Source: Thermothelomyces thermophilus ATCC 42464 (taxonomy: Eukaryota > Ascomycota > Sordariomycetes > Sordariales > Chaetomiaceae). From it: 64,000 nt of DNA. Numbering within the stretch: position 1 is the stretch's first letter; each line of letters opens with the position of its first letter. The stretch covers positions 1,054,001 to 1,118,000 of the forward strand of contig NC_016476.1 of assembly GCF_000226095.1 (NCBI RefSeq), in the 5' to 3' direction. The translations under genes and the position numbers were made by a program. The notes under the pieces were generated by a model that was not told the origin of the DNA, searched no databases, and saw nothing but the letters and a program-made list of their open reading frames with translations. Shown here piece by piece: positions 44,762-56,365 of this stretch.

Positions 44762-46214
44762 GTTAAGTGGTATTGGTGGGAGTGGCTTTAGAGGTTGGTT
44801 GCTCGTGTCCGAAGGGTGGTGAGGGCAAAGAAGTTGCTATCTTTGCTCTTGAGGAAGGTAGAGTTACTGTCAAACAGGAAGACTGCACTTAGAGGCAGTC
44901 AAGAATCGAAGGATATATAGTAAAAAGACTCTATACTCCATCCAGGATGCTACAAGTGACTCGTCGTTGCGCAAAGGTTCGGTTCCCATTGTTGCTTCAA
45001 CCTGCTGCTATTTCCTGGGGCGATCTCTCTACGCTAGTGGCGTGTTGTGGTTGGGCAAATCGCTTCGGTGTGGGCATCCCAATATCCTTACATGGCCCGA
45101 AGAGGGCCGGTGAGGCTTGAGGTTGACAAGATGTGCCGTCTACGGATGTTTGTGAAGAACGGTCACATTCCAAACCAGTATTATATGCGCCTTTCTCCGT
45201 GTACAGACGCATGAGGAGCACTGTTTACGTTGTCATCTGTATGATTCTCCAGAGGTTTGGAATCTAGTAATGATCATCGTGTTTTCACTCGCCGTCTTTG
45301 GTTCTCACCAGTGTGTGATCAACTCATAATACTAGTCTTGATGTTTGCTTTCTAAATGTGATGCATGCTTGATCGCGTTCCAACCTTCACACTCCATGAC
45401 AGGCAATCCCCAGACCAGGATCCGCCCAATGTTTTGTTTAGTGTTTCGGAGATAGATCAGCCTTGTTATGAAGACTAGAACCTGATACCGGGCCCATTTT
45501 CAAGGACTTTTACTAGGGCGAAAGGCAACATTGAGAGGTGGCATGCCCTAGCACGTATGCTCAGTTGCGTGATTGCAGCTTTTCAGTGTTTGGTATTGTA
45601 TCCCCGAGCACTCCCACTTCCCCAGGGTCTGGAGCCTTTGCATCCAAACCTTGGGCAGGCCGCCCGATGGAATGTTGACATTAATTAAGCTTTACTTAGG
45701 TACTCACCTCCGGTAGGTCTTGAGTGTCCTGCACCCTTTCCTTCTTTTGAACAATCTGTCGCGTTCATATTATATTGTTAATCAAGCACTTGATTACTGA
45801 GCTACTGCACGCTTAAGTTAACTTCATCCATAAGAAACCAGCGACACGCCCTTTTGTGCTTACGCAGTATGCAGGAGTCGAAAAAAACACGTTGGACAGG
45901 AGGTTGGTGTAAATGGTTCATTTGCAAGGGGCCCATGTCATGCCGTTGCTGCAATGGGAAGGTCGTCAGTCGTAAGCTACCAGAAATGGGACAGAAACTG
46001 CTACACACATGAATCGCCCCGCGACGCGTGTGCCCCTCGCATTCTTCGGAGACCTCGCAACTTTGTTCAAAGGGGGAAAGAACCGTTGACATTTTAGATC
46101 AGTGAGCCGCTGTCCGCCAAAGGCTGCACCGCACAACTTAAAGAGAGCCTTCTAAAAGATTGCACTCAACGATACCTTAATACATTACTGGTTTTGGCAT
46201 TTTCCATCGACACG
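44762..46214. other. Intergenic between divergent genes
   Basis: 1.45 kb separating the divergent DPBB and peptidase genes, so it holds both promoters. No convincing coding sequence is seen. Confidence 0.45.
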
Positions 46215-48131
46215 ATGGACTGCGAGCGCGCGCCCTTAATTGAGGGTAAGCTGCTTGCGGTTGATGGGTCATCGCCGCCGCCGGCGCCGTGGAAGAACCC
46301 TTTGAAGAACAATCAGGCCACCAAGCGGCGTCATCCTCTCCGCGGATTCCTGAAGGCCATCCTAACAATCAGCCCTCTCTTGCTCGTCACAGGTTACGCG
46401 TTCTTCCAGCCAAAACTTCCCTTTCGCCACCCAGTCCAGCCCCCGGACCCTCCCCAGCCCGTCAGGTATCCCGGCGAGCACATCTCCTGGACACCCTGCG
46501 GTACCATCGACAACCGTGCACTCGAGTGCGCCAATCTGACGGTCCCCGTGGACCAGTTCGACACCAACTCCAGCGTCGAGGCCAGCAGCCACGACGACGA
46601 CGATGACACCGACAACGACAACCACCACAAACATCACCAGCCGGGGGACACCTTCACCATCCCCCTCCTCCGCCTGCGCAGCGCTAACGCGACCCCGTCG
46701 ACGCGCAACCTGCTCCTGAACCCGGGCGGGCCGGGGGGCTCGGGCGCCGCCTTCCTGTACCAGCGCGGGGCGCAGCTGGCGACGCTGGTCGGCGATGGCT
46801 TCCACCTGCTCTCGTTCGACCCGCGCGGGGTCAACGGGTCGACGCCGCTGGCGACCTGCTACCGGAGCGAGGAGGACCGGCGGGCGCTGTCGTCGCGCGC
46901 GCGGACGGCCCGGCGGCCGGTCGAGGACAGCGGCGAGCTGTGGGCGTGGACGGGCAGCTTCGTGCGCGCCTGCGACGACGTCATGGGCGGCGCCGGCGCC
47001 GGCGCCCACGTCAACACGCCCCAGACGGCCGCCGACATGAACTCGATCCTCGACGCCGTCGGCCAGCGCGCGCTCTACTACTGGGGCTTCAGCTACGGCA
47101 CCATCCTGGGGCAGACGTACGCCACCCTGTTCCCCGACCGCGCCGAGCGGGTCATCATCGACGGCGTGGCCAACCAGTTCGACTGGTACGAGTCCCGCCT
47201 CGACGCCGAGATGATAGCCGACACGGACCGCGTGCTCGAGGGGTTCGTGGACGAGTGCGTTCGGGCCGGCGAGGAGCGCTGCGCGCTGGCGGCCATGGCT
47301 ACATCCAAAGAGGAGCTGCTGGACCTGCTGCTGGAGCGGGTCGCGCGGCTGAGGGACGACCCGGTCGGGGTGTACGTCAACGAGACCCAGTGGGGTGTCC
47401 TGGACTACTGGACGCTCTGGTACAACGGCGTGTTCCCCGCGCTGTATAAGCCGGCGGTCTGGGGGGAGCTCGCGGACCGGCTGGCCGCGCTGTTCCGCGG
47501 CAACGCGACCGCCGCCTGGCTGGCCTACGGCACCAAGCCGGCCTGGGACAGCCTCGGAGACGCGTTCAAGTTCATCTCGATCAACGACGGGGTCTCGGGC
47601 CCCGACAAGTGGCCGATGGACCGCCTCGAGCTGCTCGACTACCTGCTGCCCTTCTTCAACCAGTCCCTCTTCGGCGAGGCCCAGCTCGACTACTACTTCT
47701 CCAAACAGGCCTGGACCATCCCCCATGCACACAGCTACGTCCCCCGGCGCAGGGTCCGGACGGCGCACCCGCTGCTGATCCTGTCGACCACGTACGACCC
47801 CGTCTGTCCGCTCGTCTCGGCCAAGGGGGCCGCCGACGTGTTTGAGCGGTCCCGCCTGGTAGAGGTCAAGGGCTACGGCCACTGCACCCTGGCCGTGCCG
47901 TCCCGGTGTGTTGCCCGCCATGTGCGCGACTTCCTCTACGATGGCAAACTGCCGGATGACGGCCACGTGCGGTGCGAGCCGGACGCCAACCCGGCCTTTG
48001 CCAAGCCGGAGGAGGCAGACGCGCTCTTGGAGGCCCAGTCCTTGAGCGAAGAGGACCGGCGGGTTTGGAAGGCGCAGCAGGAGCTCGCAAGAGATATTAC
48101 CTGGCTCGGGCCATGGAGAGGGGCATGGTAA
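46215..48131 (+). CDS. Membrane-anchored alpha/beta-hydrolase, tripeptidyl-aminopeptidase-like (S33)
   Basis: 638 aa, intron-free, from ATG 46215. A short basic N-terminus is followed by one hydrophobic segment (GFLKAILTISPLLLVTGYAF, about 48-67), so this is probably a type II membrane protein with the catalytic domain outside the cytosol. LLLNPGGPGGSGAAF forms the oxyanion region. The nucleophile is Ser293 in GFSYGT, the acid Asp528 in TTYDPVCP, and the His is His556 in GYGHCT. The C-terminal part matches the TAP-like module of Streptomyces-type tripeptidyl aminopeptidases. These proteins cleave short peptides or esters from the N-terminus. An insertion at 126-145 is almost pure Asp/His/Asn, which is unusual. 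The frame is open further upstream, but with no ATG. Confidence 0.92.
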   Translation: MDCERAPLIEGKLLAVDGSSPPPAPWKNPLKNNQATKRRHPLRGFLKAILTISPLLLVTGYAFFQPKLPFRHPVQPPDPPQPVRYPGEHISWTPCGTIDNRALECANLTVPVDQFDTNSSVEASSHDDDDDTDNDNHHKHHQPGDTFTIPLLRLRSANATPSTRNLLLNPGGPGGSGAAFLYQRGAQLATLVGDGFHLLSFDPRGVNGSTPLATCYRSEEDRRALSSRARTARRPVEDSGELWAWTGSFVRACDDVMGGAGAGAHVNTPQTAADMNSILDAVGQRALYYWGFSYGTILGQTYATLFPDRAERVIIDGVANQFDWYESRLDAEMIADTDRVLEGFVDECVRAGEERCALAAMATSKEELLDLLLERVARLRDDPVGVYVNETQWGVLDYWTLWYNGVFPALYKPAVWGELADRLAALFRGNATAAWLAYGTKPAWDSLGDAFKFISINDGVSGPDKWPMDRLELLDYLLPFFNQSLFGEAQLDYYFSKQAWTIPHAHSYVPRRRVRTAHPLLILSTTYDPVCPLVSAKGAADVFERSRLVEVKGYGHCTLAVPSRCVARHVRDFLYDGKLPDDGHVRCEPDANPAFAKPEEADALLEAQSLSEEDRRVWKAQQELARDITWLGPWRGAW

Positions 48132-48387
48132 TATAATAATTAATTACTAGCCCGAGGTACATATAATATACCTGGTTATCAGGCCATGCGTTTGCGTACA
48201 GGGACACAAACAAGCCATCATGGTGAGGGATATTCGTAGATAGACAGCCACGCGGCGCAACTGGCACCTGCTGGCATTCAACTTAACTTAAACTTTCGAC
48301 CTTTGCTTCCGTCTGGTTCTTCAGTATAGGGCTGATACTGATATGCCTCCCATTTTCGGTTCAACTGTCATCCTGTATGGTCACTCC
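48132..48387. other. Short convergent intergenic region
   Basis: 3' region shared by the peptidase gene (plus) and the Ap4A phosphorylase pseudogene (minus). Confidence 0.5.
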
Positions 48388-49175
48388 CTAGCCGGAACGC
48401 CAACATGGGCCAGTAGATTAGCAGGTCCCAGCTTCTTCCAGCGCTCCAGCATCTCGTCGTTCGGCACCTACACCATTCCCAGCATGGCAGCCGCGTTTAC
48501 AACCACCCCGATCAGTCCGGCATTGCGCCTCGGAACCACCAAGATCCACTTCCTATCCAAGACTACATCGTGTGGTACCGCCTTGTTGCCCCCCTCGTCC
48601 GGCTGGTACCCTACCGCCCTCTCCCCTTGGCTCAGCAGCGTCTCGTAATAGATGCCCGTAAGTGCGTCAGCCGAAGGGAACTCGCCGCCGAACCGGTGGA
48701 TAAAGCGCTTGAACGGCAGCGCCGGCCACGTCGCGGGGTCGTGTGCCGGTCCGGCCACAGCGCAAAGTCGCCGGCGCGCCGGGCGGGGAAGACCTGCAAG
48801 TGCTTGTGCAGCCAGCTGCATCCGCTGTCGATGCCGCAGTTGAAGATTGGCTAAGTGGCGCTCCCGCCGCCGGAGCGCCGACAGTACTTGGCAGAGGACG
48901 GCAAAGTCGTGGCTGCCCAGGCGCTCGTGCTGCCTCCGGTAGCCGTCCTGGGTCACGAGGAGGAGGTGCGGCCTCGCGGCGGCGAACTTGTTGTCGGCCA
49001 GGAGATGGGTCGACCCGATGTCGGCGACCTCGAACCCGCTGACGTCGATGTCGTTTCCCGGACGGCAGCCCGAGCTCGATGTTGCGGACGGCGTCTGCTC
49101 GTCGGGAACTAATTACTGGCTTCTTCCTGAGGCCGGAGAGAATCCGGAACTCAAACCGACATAGGTAAGACACAA
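48388..49175 (-). pseudogene. Ap4A phosphorylase / ATP adenylyltransferase (Apa1/2-like) pseudogene
   Basis: This enzyme breaks diadenosine tetraphosphate with phosphate to ADP and ATP. Recognisable pieces, read leftward: RFEFRILSGLRKKPV; DVSGFEVADIGSTHLLADNK; HLLLVTQDGYRRQHERLGSH; FNCGIDSGCSWLHKHLQVFP, which contains the catalytic HxHxQ motif of the family; PFKRFIHRFGGEFPSADAL; RKWILVVPRRNAG; and NAAAMLGMV, a TAG stop, then VPNDEMLERWKKLGPANLL to a final stop at 48388. The pieces lie in more than one frame (changes near 49080, 48855 and 48745), and the TAG stands where a Trp is expected (TGG to TAG). It is therefore not functional as read. Because the pieces are hardly diverged, the loss is recent, or some frame changes are sequencing errors. 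Confidence 0.8.
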
Positions 49176-50251
49176 AAGAGCGATCAGCGTTTACGCCTTT
49201 GTTTCCGAAAACGGGGAATCTAGTAACCCCGAACAACGCTTACCTCAAATCCATTGTCGGCAAGTGTGATGGTTCGGTAACTTTTTTTTTTTGGTTGGTC
49301 TCGGACGAGGGACGAAAAAGCTGGAAAGAAGGGTGCGGGGACTTGAAGGATTCATGAAGTTTACAGATGCCATCCCCTTCCTGTGATGGGCAGCTCGGTG
49401 CTGGCACAGGCTTCGTCATTCCATGATTATGAAATGGGAAGTGACACGCACGCATGGTATTGATGAATAGCTGTTAGGATGAGCGCTTCTAATTATAACC
49501 AGAAGTATTACATTCTCTCTTTCTACGCCACGGAGCCCTGCCTACCAAACCTTATGAGCTTCTGAGCGGCCACTGACCCCCTAAATTTATGGGACACCCT
49601 CCGATTCCAACGCCATAATACCGCCAACACCACCTCCTCCTCCTCCAATAAGACTTGTTGTTTCTCTTGAACCCAGCGTTCTCGCCGAGTCCGAGTCCGA
49701 CCTGTCGTGACTCCCCGACCATCCCTTCTTCGACTCGCAGTATCTGCTCGCAGCCACAGTAGGCCACCCCAATACCCCGCTTGTTCTGCCACCGCTAACG
49801 CTGTCAAATTCGTAATCGGTCACGGCGAAAGTCAACGGGATGCGACACAGCCGAGACCTGCCGGCGCAGCTGAGAAGAAGAAGAGGACAGGGAGGAACTG
49901 AAAGGACCATGCAGGAGAGACATTCTCCTGGCAAAATAAAGCGGAGAAAGGGAATCCTGCCGCCGCCCGAAACAAGTGACTTGATTAATCGTTTGCTGAG
50001 TTAGGTCATTGGGTGGGCACGACAGGCCCAGACGGAGAAGGTAAGGTAGATAGACCCAGAACCGTAAATAGACACGCCCCAGAAAGAAAAAGGAGTCTAT
50101 GGTAGGTTCCCAGCCGGACGGGCCCCAATTAAACAATACCCAGTGACACCAGCATAGTTGTGCTCTCTCCCAGCCTGCCCGAGTAATGTAATGAAGGCTC
50201 CGTGAGAGACATGATCAACGCCCAGCACACGAGTGTAATCAAGGTAGCTAT
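49176..50251. other. Intergenic, left flank of the transposon nest
   Basis: The overlapping frames at 49523-50136 on both strands have no recognisable domain. A T run lies at 49281-49290. Confidence 0.4.
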
Positions 50252-50253
50252 TA

Positions 50254-50306
50254 AGTCGGACCCCCCATATACCGACCACCCCCATTTTCCGACCGCTTGG
50301 CAAACC
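50254..50306 (+). repeat. Left terminal inverted repeat of pogo copy 2
   Basis: 53 bp starting AGTCGGACCCCCC after TA, nearly identical to both ends of copy 1. Confidence 0.93.
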
Positions 50307-50640
50307 CACACCGCTTCCTCAACCTAACCACTTCAACTTACCACAACTCTACCAATTCTATACCAAACGAGCTCATCTTTGAAATATATATTCGTTAGAT
50401 TACAATGGCTTATACTAAGCAGGATTTACAGGATACAATTATATAATACTAATAGGGTATTCGGTTATAACAAAGTATCTATAAGGAATTTAGTATTCTA
50501 AGGACAACTTTCTACAACTACCTCTATAGCTCTTAACTATATTTAATTACTTCTAAACTATAGTAATCTCTTAGCTAGGTATAGGAAGAATAACTTACTA
50601 AGTAGGTTTTAATCTAAGCTACCCTAGGTATCTTACTAAT

Positions 50641-53600
50641 ATTATTATTATTATTATTATTAGTCCTACACCGCTATGCTAATAAGCATGCCGGAGCCTC
50701 TCTAGTTATATATAAAGGAAACCGTGCCTAATAGGCCGGATGAAAACCCTCTATCCCGCCTCTAACGCCCAATCCGGAGTACTAATACACCACAAAGAAA
50801 AGGAGAAGTGGCTAGAATAGCCCTATAGAGGCCTTCCCTCCCGGTCTAGCCTCCTTATAAGGCGGTATTCTAGGAGCCTCCCTAAGTCCATTAGCCACTG
50901 TAGAACCCTCCTTGCCAAGCGATGGTTACGGGCCCCTATACCCCGTAAAACGAGGTCTAGGTCCCTTTGCGACCGTATTTCCCAGGATTCCCACGTTCGG
51001 CTTCTTGGTGGGTTCGGGCACTATACGACTAGGTGCTCTATAGTTTCCCTCCCCTGGCCATAGGCATAGTAGGGGGTACTGACCCCCGGGACTTAAACCC
51101 TAAAAAGGAAGTCACGGAGGCTAATAGCCCCTATATAGGCCTGTACCAGTAGGGAGCTCTAGGCCTTTGTTAGGCCCTAGTGCCTTTATAGGCCTTCCCT
51201 TATAAAAACTAGGCACGGAGGGTCCTTATCTAACACGCGCTATATCCTCCTGCCGGCTTAGTCGGCCCTCTAACGGTTGCTCTAGCTAGCTAACACGGCC
51301 AGTTCTGTAGCCTGTGGCCTCCTTTGTAGGGTCTGTAAGGGGGGTTGACCCCCTCTATAGCCCTCCTGAACCCACTGCCGGACCGTTAACCTTGCTACCT
51401 CTAGGGCTGTAGGCTTCGGCTCCTAGCCCCTTGCCCTAGCCCTTCTCTTCCGGAACCTCTGACTTAGCCTGTTGTAGGCCTGTTAGATAAGGGCCCTTGT
51501 AAGGACCCGGGAGGCCCCCGGACCTGCCCCGGTCTGTAAGAGCGGTTAGTCGAGTTTGGCTTCGAAGTCGGCTAGCCTCTTGTTAAGATAGAGGTCGAGG
51601 GGTGGTACCTAGGCTTCTATTTCGAGGTACCGGATAGGGGTAGCCTTATAGGCCCTGGTAACTACTCGAAGGGCCCTATATTAGGCCTTCGATAGTTCCC
51701 TAGCAGGGCCTTCTAGCTTACCCCCTGGCTTAGTAGGCTTATAGAAGTTTAAGGCCTTATAAGCTAGGGCATTATAAATATACTTGGTATAGACCTTGTA
51801 GGCCTGTAGGAGGCTAGGGCCCTAGGTCTTTATAGCAAGCCTAGTTAGGGCAAACTCCTAGGTTTCTAGTTTCTTAGCCACCTTTATGTAGTAGGGGCCT
51901 TACTATAGCCTCTAGTCTAGCTAGACCCCGAGGAATCTGGCCGACTTCGAAGGGGCTATAGTAGTAGTACCCCCTCTAGGCCGTAGGAGCTCTAGCGGTC
52001 GCGACCACTGTTTCCGGCCCCTGTTAAAGTAGATAAGCTCGCACTTTTCTGGGGTAAAAGCCATACCCTAGGTCTTCGCCTACTAGAGGCAGGCCTTCTA
52101 AGCCCTCTGTAGCTGACCGTTATAGGCCTCCTCGGCCCTCCCGAAGGCTAGAAGGTTGGTATCGTTGGCAAAGCCTACTAAACTAACCGTAGGGCAAGCC
52201 TGGCAAATGGCTTAGTAAAGAGGGGCTATATAGAGGATAAATAGTATAGGGGAGAGGGGTAACCCCTAGGGGACCCCGGCCTTTACTACTATATCCTCTG
52301 TCTCCTAGCTATCGAAGTAAAGGATAGCTACCCTATCCTATAGCCACTCCCTAACCTAAACCACTAGCCACTTTGGGAAGCCATGGCTCTGTAAAGTGGC
52401 TAGTAGCCGGGTGTGGTTAATAGTGTCGAAAGCCCCTAAGATATCGAGCTATAGGAGGGAGGCAGCCGCCTTGTACCTCTAAGCCTCCTAGACCTAGGCC
52501 GTAATAAGCCAAATGGCTAGTTCGGTAGACCTATATTCCCGGTTGCCTATTTGCTCGGCCGGGAGAAGCCTATAGGCCTCTATGACGGCTATTACCTTCC
52601 GGGCGACTATAGCCTCTAGTACCTTGCCTACTATTAGTAGGAGCGCTATAGGTCTATAGCTACCCGGGGTAAAGTAGGCCTGTAGGGGTTTGCCGGGCTT
52701 ACGGAGGACCACTGTCTTGGCCCTTTTAAACCGGGCCGGGAAATAGCTAAGCCGTAGGCTCTCTAAGGCTAGTTTAGCTAGTATCCGGTAGAGCGGCTGC
52801 CTATAGGCCTTTAGTAGGCCTATAGGGAGGAGGTCCTCCCCTAGAGCTTTCCACGGGGCCGCCCTAGCTAGTACTGCCTTGACTTCGCCTACCGTAACCT
52901 CCTAGCTTATTTCGAACATCGGTTCCTAGTAGTCGTTTAGATCTAGGTCGTCGATATCTAATAGGTCTGCTTCTAGGTTTGGAAAGAACTTATCAGCCAG
53001 TGCTCTAGCCTTCTATTAGTAGGTTATAAGCCCTCCTTCGAAGGCCGGGAGCTTTGGAGGGTCGACCGGTAGGTGGCTTTATAGCCTTGCCTACCTCCCT
53101 AGCCTTTATAGCAGGTCCGGCCGGTTAGTTGCCTCCTGTAACGTAGCTCTCTAGCTCTTGGTCTTCGCGGCCGTAATGGTCCTGGCCTGGTCCCGTAGGG
53201 CCTGCTGAAACGCCTCCTACGTATAGGGGTTTAGGGTACCCCTATAGGCCCTCTCTGCCTTCTTAGCCCTCTTCCGGGCCTCCCGAACCTCCTTCGTCCA
53301 CCATCGAGCTCGTTTACCACCCGTACTAGCCTTCTTTACCGGGGCCGAGACCGTAGCTATCTCCTTGAGGGCCTCTATAAGCCTGTCGAAGGCCTATAGA
53401 AGCTCCTCCGGGCCCTAGAAGACAGGCCCGGCCGGGGCCGATGCCTACCTACTAAGCCGGAGTGGGAGGTAGGCCGCCTCGGCCCGCGTGACCTCTTTGT
53501 CTAGGCTCTTCTAGTCCTACTCTTTGCTAGCTAGTATAGGCCTGTTAGTCCCCTAGAGGAAGATGTTTAGGGCCTGTAGGTAGTGGTCGGATTTCTCGTG

Positions 53601-55875
53601 TTCTGTGATATCCTTATAGGTCGCTTCTAGCCCGGCTGAGGCCTAGAATAGGTCTATTGTAAAAGGCCGGCTACGTTAGTCCCCTTAGGGGGCCTTAGTG
53701 ACCTAGCCGTATGGCGTGTGTAGGTTAAGGTCCTACTAGTCTATAAGGCTAAGAAGGTCCCTAGCCCCCGGGCTAAGCCTGTTAAATAGGTCCTAGACCG
53801 GGTAGTAGAGGTTAAAGTCACCTATAAGGACGAGGGGGTAGGTTGGCCGAGGTAGGGCTAGTAGGTCCTGTAGTAGGGCCTATTCGCCCTTGTTATTATA
53901 GACTGACCAGAGTTCGAACCCCCTCTCTCCTAGGGCCGGAAAGGTTACTCTACACTAGTTTTCCTCTGCTAAATAGTCCTATTAGCTAACCAGGAAGCGC
54001 TTAGCCACTAGAATAGCTACCTTGCCCTTGGGCTTGTAGACTAGGTAGTATTTCGAAGCTCGGGGGTAGTATGTTAACCCTGTAAACCGGTTAATCTACG
54101 GTTCCTAGATGGCTAGTAGGTTGTATTTAGCCTCCTCTAGTAGGACCTCGAGGGCCTGTTTGTTACCTTGGGTGTTCTACTAAAGGATCTTAATTTACAT
54201 TCGAGGTGGCTGGAGCGGAGGCCGAGGGTATGGTAGTAGGCTCTATAGCCATTACCCCCTCGGCCGGTTGCGAAAAGGAGGGGGTTCCGGGCTATGGAAA
54301 GGAGATACAGGTCTGTCAGGCGTCAAATAAGGCGCTCTTAGCCGCCTATTAGGCCAGGGTAGGCCTCCCGCGGGGGCGTTTGGCCCCGGTTTAATAGTGG
54401 TCGTCGTCTTCCGGCTAGCTACTAAACTCGAAGGCTACCTTCTGGTGTGGTTGCTCTAGTGGTTAGAAGGTCTGGGGTCTATACTAGTAGGCCTCCCTAG
54501 CCCTCTCCTAGGCCTCGACTTTCTTTAGGCAGCCCCTATACCAGGCCGTATAGGGGCCTCTATAGGCCGTATACCTATAAGGGAGTTAGTTAGAGTAGGT
54601 AGGGTACTAGGCCTCCCTAGTCTTCCCCCCCTCCCTATAGGCCTTTGCGTTATAATGGCTATAACGGGCCGGCCGCTAGTAGTACTGCTAGGTATAGCTA
54701 AAGCTCTAGCACCTATAGCACTACCTTAGCTCTAGAGCATCCTAGTAAGGCTTATAGTCTAATACCTAGGTATCTTAGACTATACCCTCGTTATAGGCCT
54801 TCCAGGCCTCTTTGAGGTCCTATAAGCCTAGGAGTACTATGGCCTATTTCCTCCATAGGCTCTTTAGCAGCCGGAACTTGACCGTTTCGATCGAGTGTAG
54901 GCCTATAGCCCCCTTAAAGTCTTGTTCGCTAACCCCCTATAGCTCTTCCTTCCGGACTCCCTTAGCTAGGACCATATAGGCCCTACCAACCTCCCTAGCC
55001 TCCTCTCCGAAAGCTATAGCCATCTATCGCTTATTAGCCGAATACCAATCCTCAGTAGCCTTGTCTTTGAAGACCACTATTATATCCCCGCTTAGGAGCT
55101 TCCTAGCCACGACGGCTCCCTGGCGGCTAGAAGCCCTGTTAACTGCTTGGACTATCTCGGCCGGGGTTCGGGCTTTGAGGTCCTCCTGTAGGCTTGCATT
55201 CCGTATCGTGACCTCTCGCGAGGCCCGTAACGGCACCGCTTTAGCCGACGGTGGGCCTCCCTAGGGGCCTATTGCCCCCTATTACGAGCCTGCGGCCACC
55301 TACGCCTAGGTAGGGCGGGGGGTGGCCTTGAGGGCTTCTTTAAGCCCCTTTTTGACTTCCTCGGCTACGAGTTCCTATAGGTTCGGAACCGGGCCTATAA
55401 TAGTGGTCGTAAGGCCCTGTAAGAGCTTATTGGCGAGGTCCTATGCCTTGCCCCGTTTAGGGCTTGGCACAAGGTCGACTAGTTATATGATTAGACCCCT
55501 TAGTTCTTTGATATCTAGGGTAGGGTAGGCCTATAGTAGGCCCCCCTTTGATTGGTTTAAAGCCATAGGCCTCCCCACTTGGTGGCTTGGCGGTAGGCTT
55601 TAAATCAACGTTACGTTGAGGGGCGCTAGGTGGTCTATACGGTGAAAATTTTTTGACGGGCGTGCGAGGTGAGGTCGGATTGCGGTCGGGTCCGGTTCCA
55701 ACGCTTGCGATGCCTGTTGTACACCCGCAACGGCTCGCGTGCGGTTGAAAGTGGTACCGTTAGATAGCGTTTTTCGAGAGCTTTCTAGCGATGGTAGTTT
55801 CGTGAGTTTTGGCGGGGTATTCGCAAAGATGCAAGGAGGCATTATAGTTCGGTTTGTAGCTTAATATATTGCCTA
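50641..55875 (-). mobile_element. Tad1-like LINE, copy 2, full length (about 5.2 kb), RIP-mutated
   Basis: Full-length-looking non-LTR retrotransposon read on the minus strand. Its 3' (TAA)n end is at 50641, and it is flanked by a 15-bp duplication GTATCTTACTAATAT (50628-50642, 55876-55890). ORF1 (about 55600-54250) has LQEDLKARTPAEIVQAVNRA and a CCHC zinc-knuckle region near 54670-54720. ORF2 begins near 54190 with an AP-endonuclease domain (NTQGNKQALEVLLEEAKYNL). Reverse transcriptase follows (52750-51950: PGSYRPIALL, and FANDTNLLA at the catalytic box, with Asn for the first Asp of FADD). RNase H follows, then a C-terminal REETIEHLV-type segment (about 51000-51080). Numerous TAG codons stand where CAG or TGG is expected, so it cannot move by itself. 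GC content is far higher than in the pogo host, fitting later insertion. Confidence 0.9.
54670..54720 (-). other. Zinc-knuckle (CCHC) box of LINE ORF1
   Basis: Degraded CxxC....H....C pattern near the ORF1 C-terminus, as in other Tad1/I-type LINE ORF1 proteins. The same box recurs in copy 3 at about 57490-57560. Confidence 0.6.
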
Positions 55876-56365
55876 GTATCTTACTAATATATATATAAAT
55901 TAGGGAGTTTGCTAGCTATATCCTCTAGATATAAGGAGTAAGCTATATAATAGTTAGAAAAGGCTAGTTAGCTTGGTTTCTTTATAAGAACCCTATTCTT
56001 AGAATCTAATAAGCCTATAAGATAGATTTAGTCTATATTAATAGTATTATTAATTTAATTATATATAGTTAATAGCTATAGCTAAGTATCCTAGCTATTA
56101 AAGGTATCTTACTAATTAACTATTAGAATATAGATGAATATAGTATTATAGAAAGGTAGGGAACTAATAGTCTAGTAGTTAGAAGTGCCTAAATATATAT
56201 AATTTAATATAAAGCTCTTAGTTTATATACCTAGACTTTATTCCTTAAGTATATCTCCATAATAAGGATATCCCTCCCTTTAGTTATTATCTTTAAGAGT
56301 AAGAGTCTTTAATAATAGTAATTTCCTATTAATAAGATAGAACTAAAGAACTAGAGGTTTATAAT

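Larger units (their letters stand above)
50254..56365 (+). mobile_element. Fot1/pogo DNA transposon, copy 2, split by LINE insertions
   Basis: Same family as copy 1 but in plus orientation. The 53-bp terminal repeat at 50254-50306 follows the TA target at 50252-50253. The transposase start ATG is at 50404 (MAYTKQDLQ). Own sequence is present at 50254-50640 and 55876-56365; the rest is inserted LINE. At 56366 a further LINE interrupts it, so the remainder and the right inverted repeat lie beyond the window. Over about 170 bases the two pogo copies differ at roughly ten sites, all transitions. Both carry many of the same stop-creating changes, so much of the damage was shared before they diverged. 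Confidence 0.88.

Noticed and set aside
46362-47966. 534-codon minus-strand open frame
   Set aside because: Antisense to the S33 peptidase with catalytic motifs; no domain of its own.
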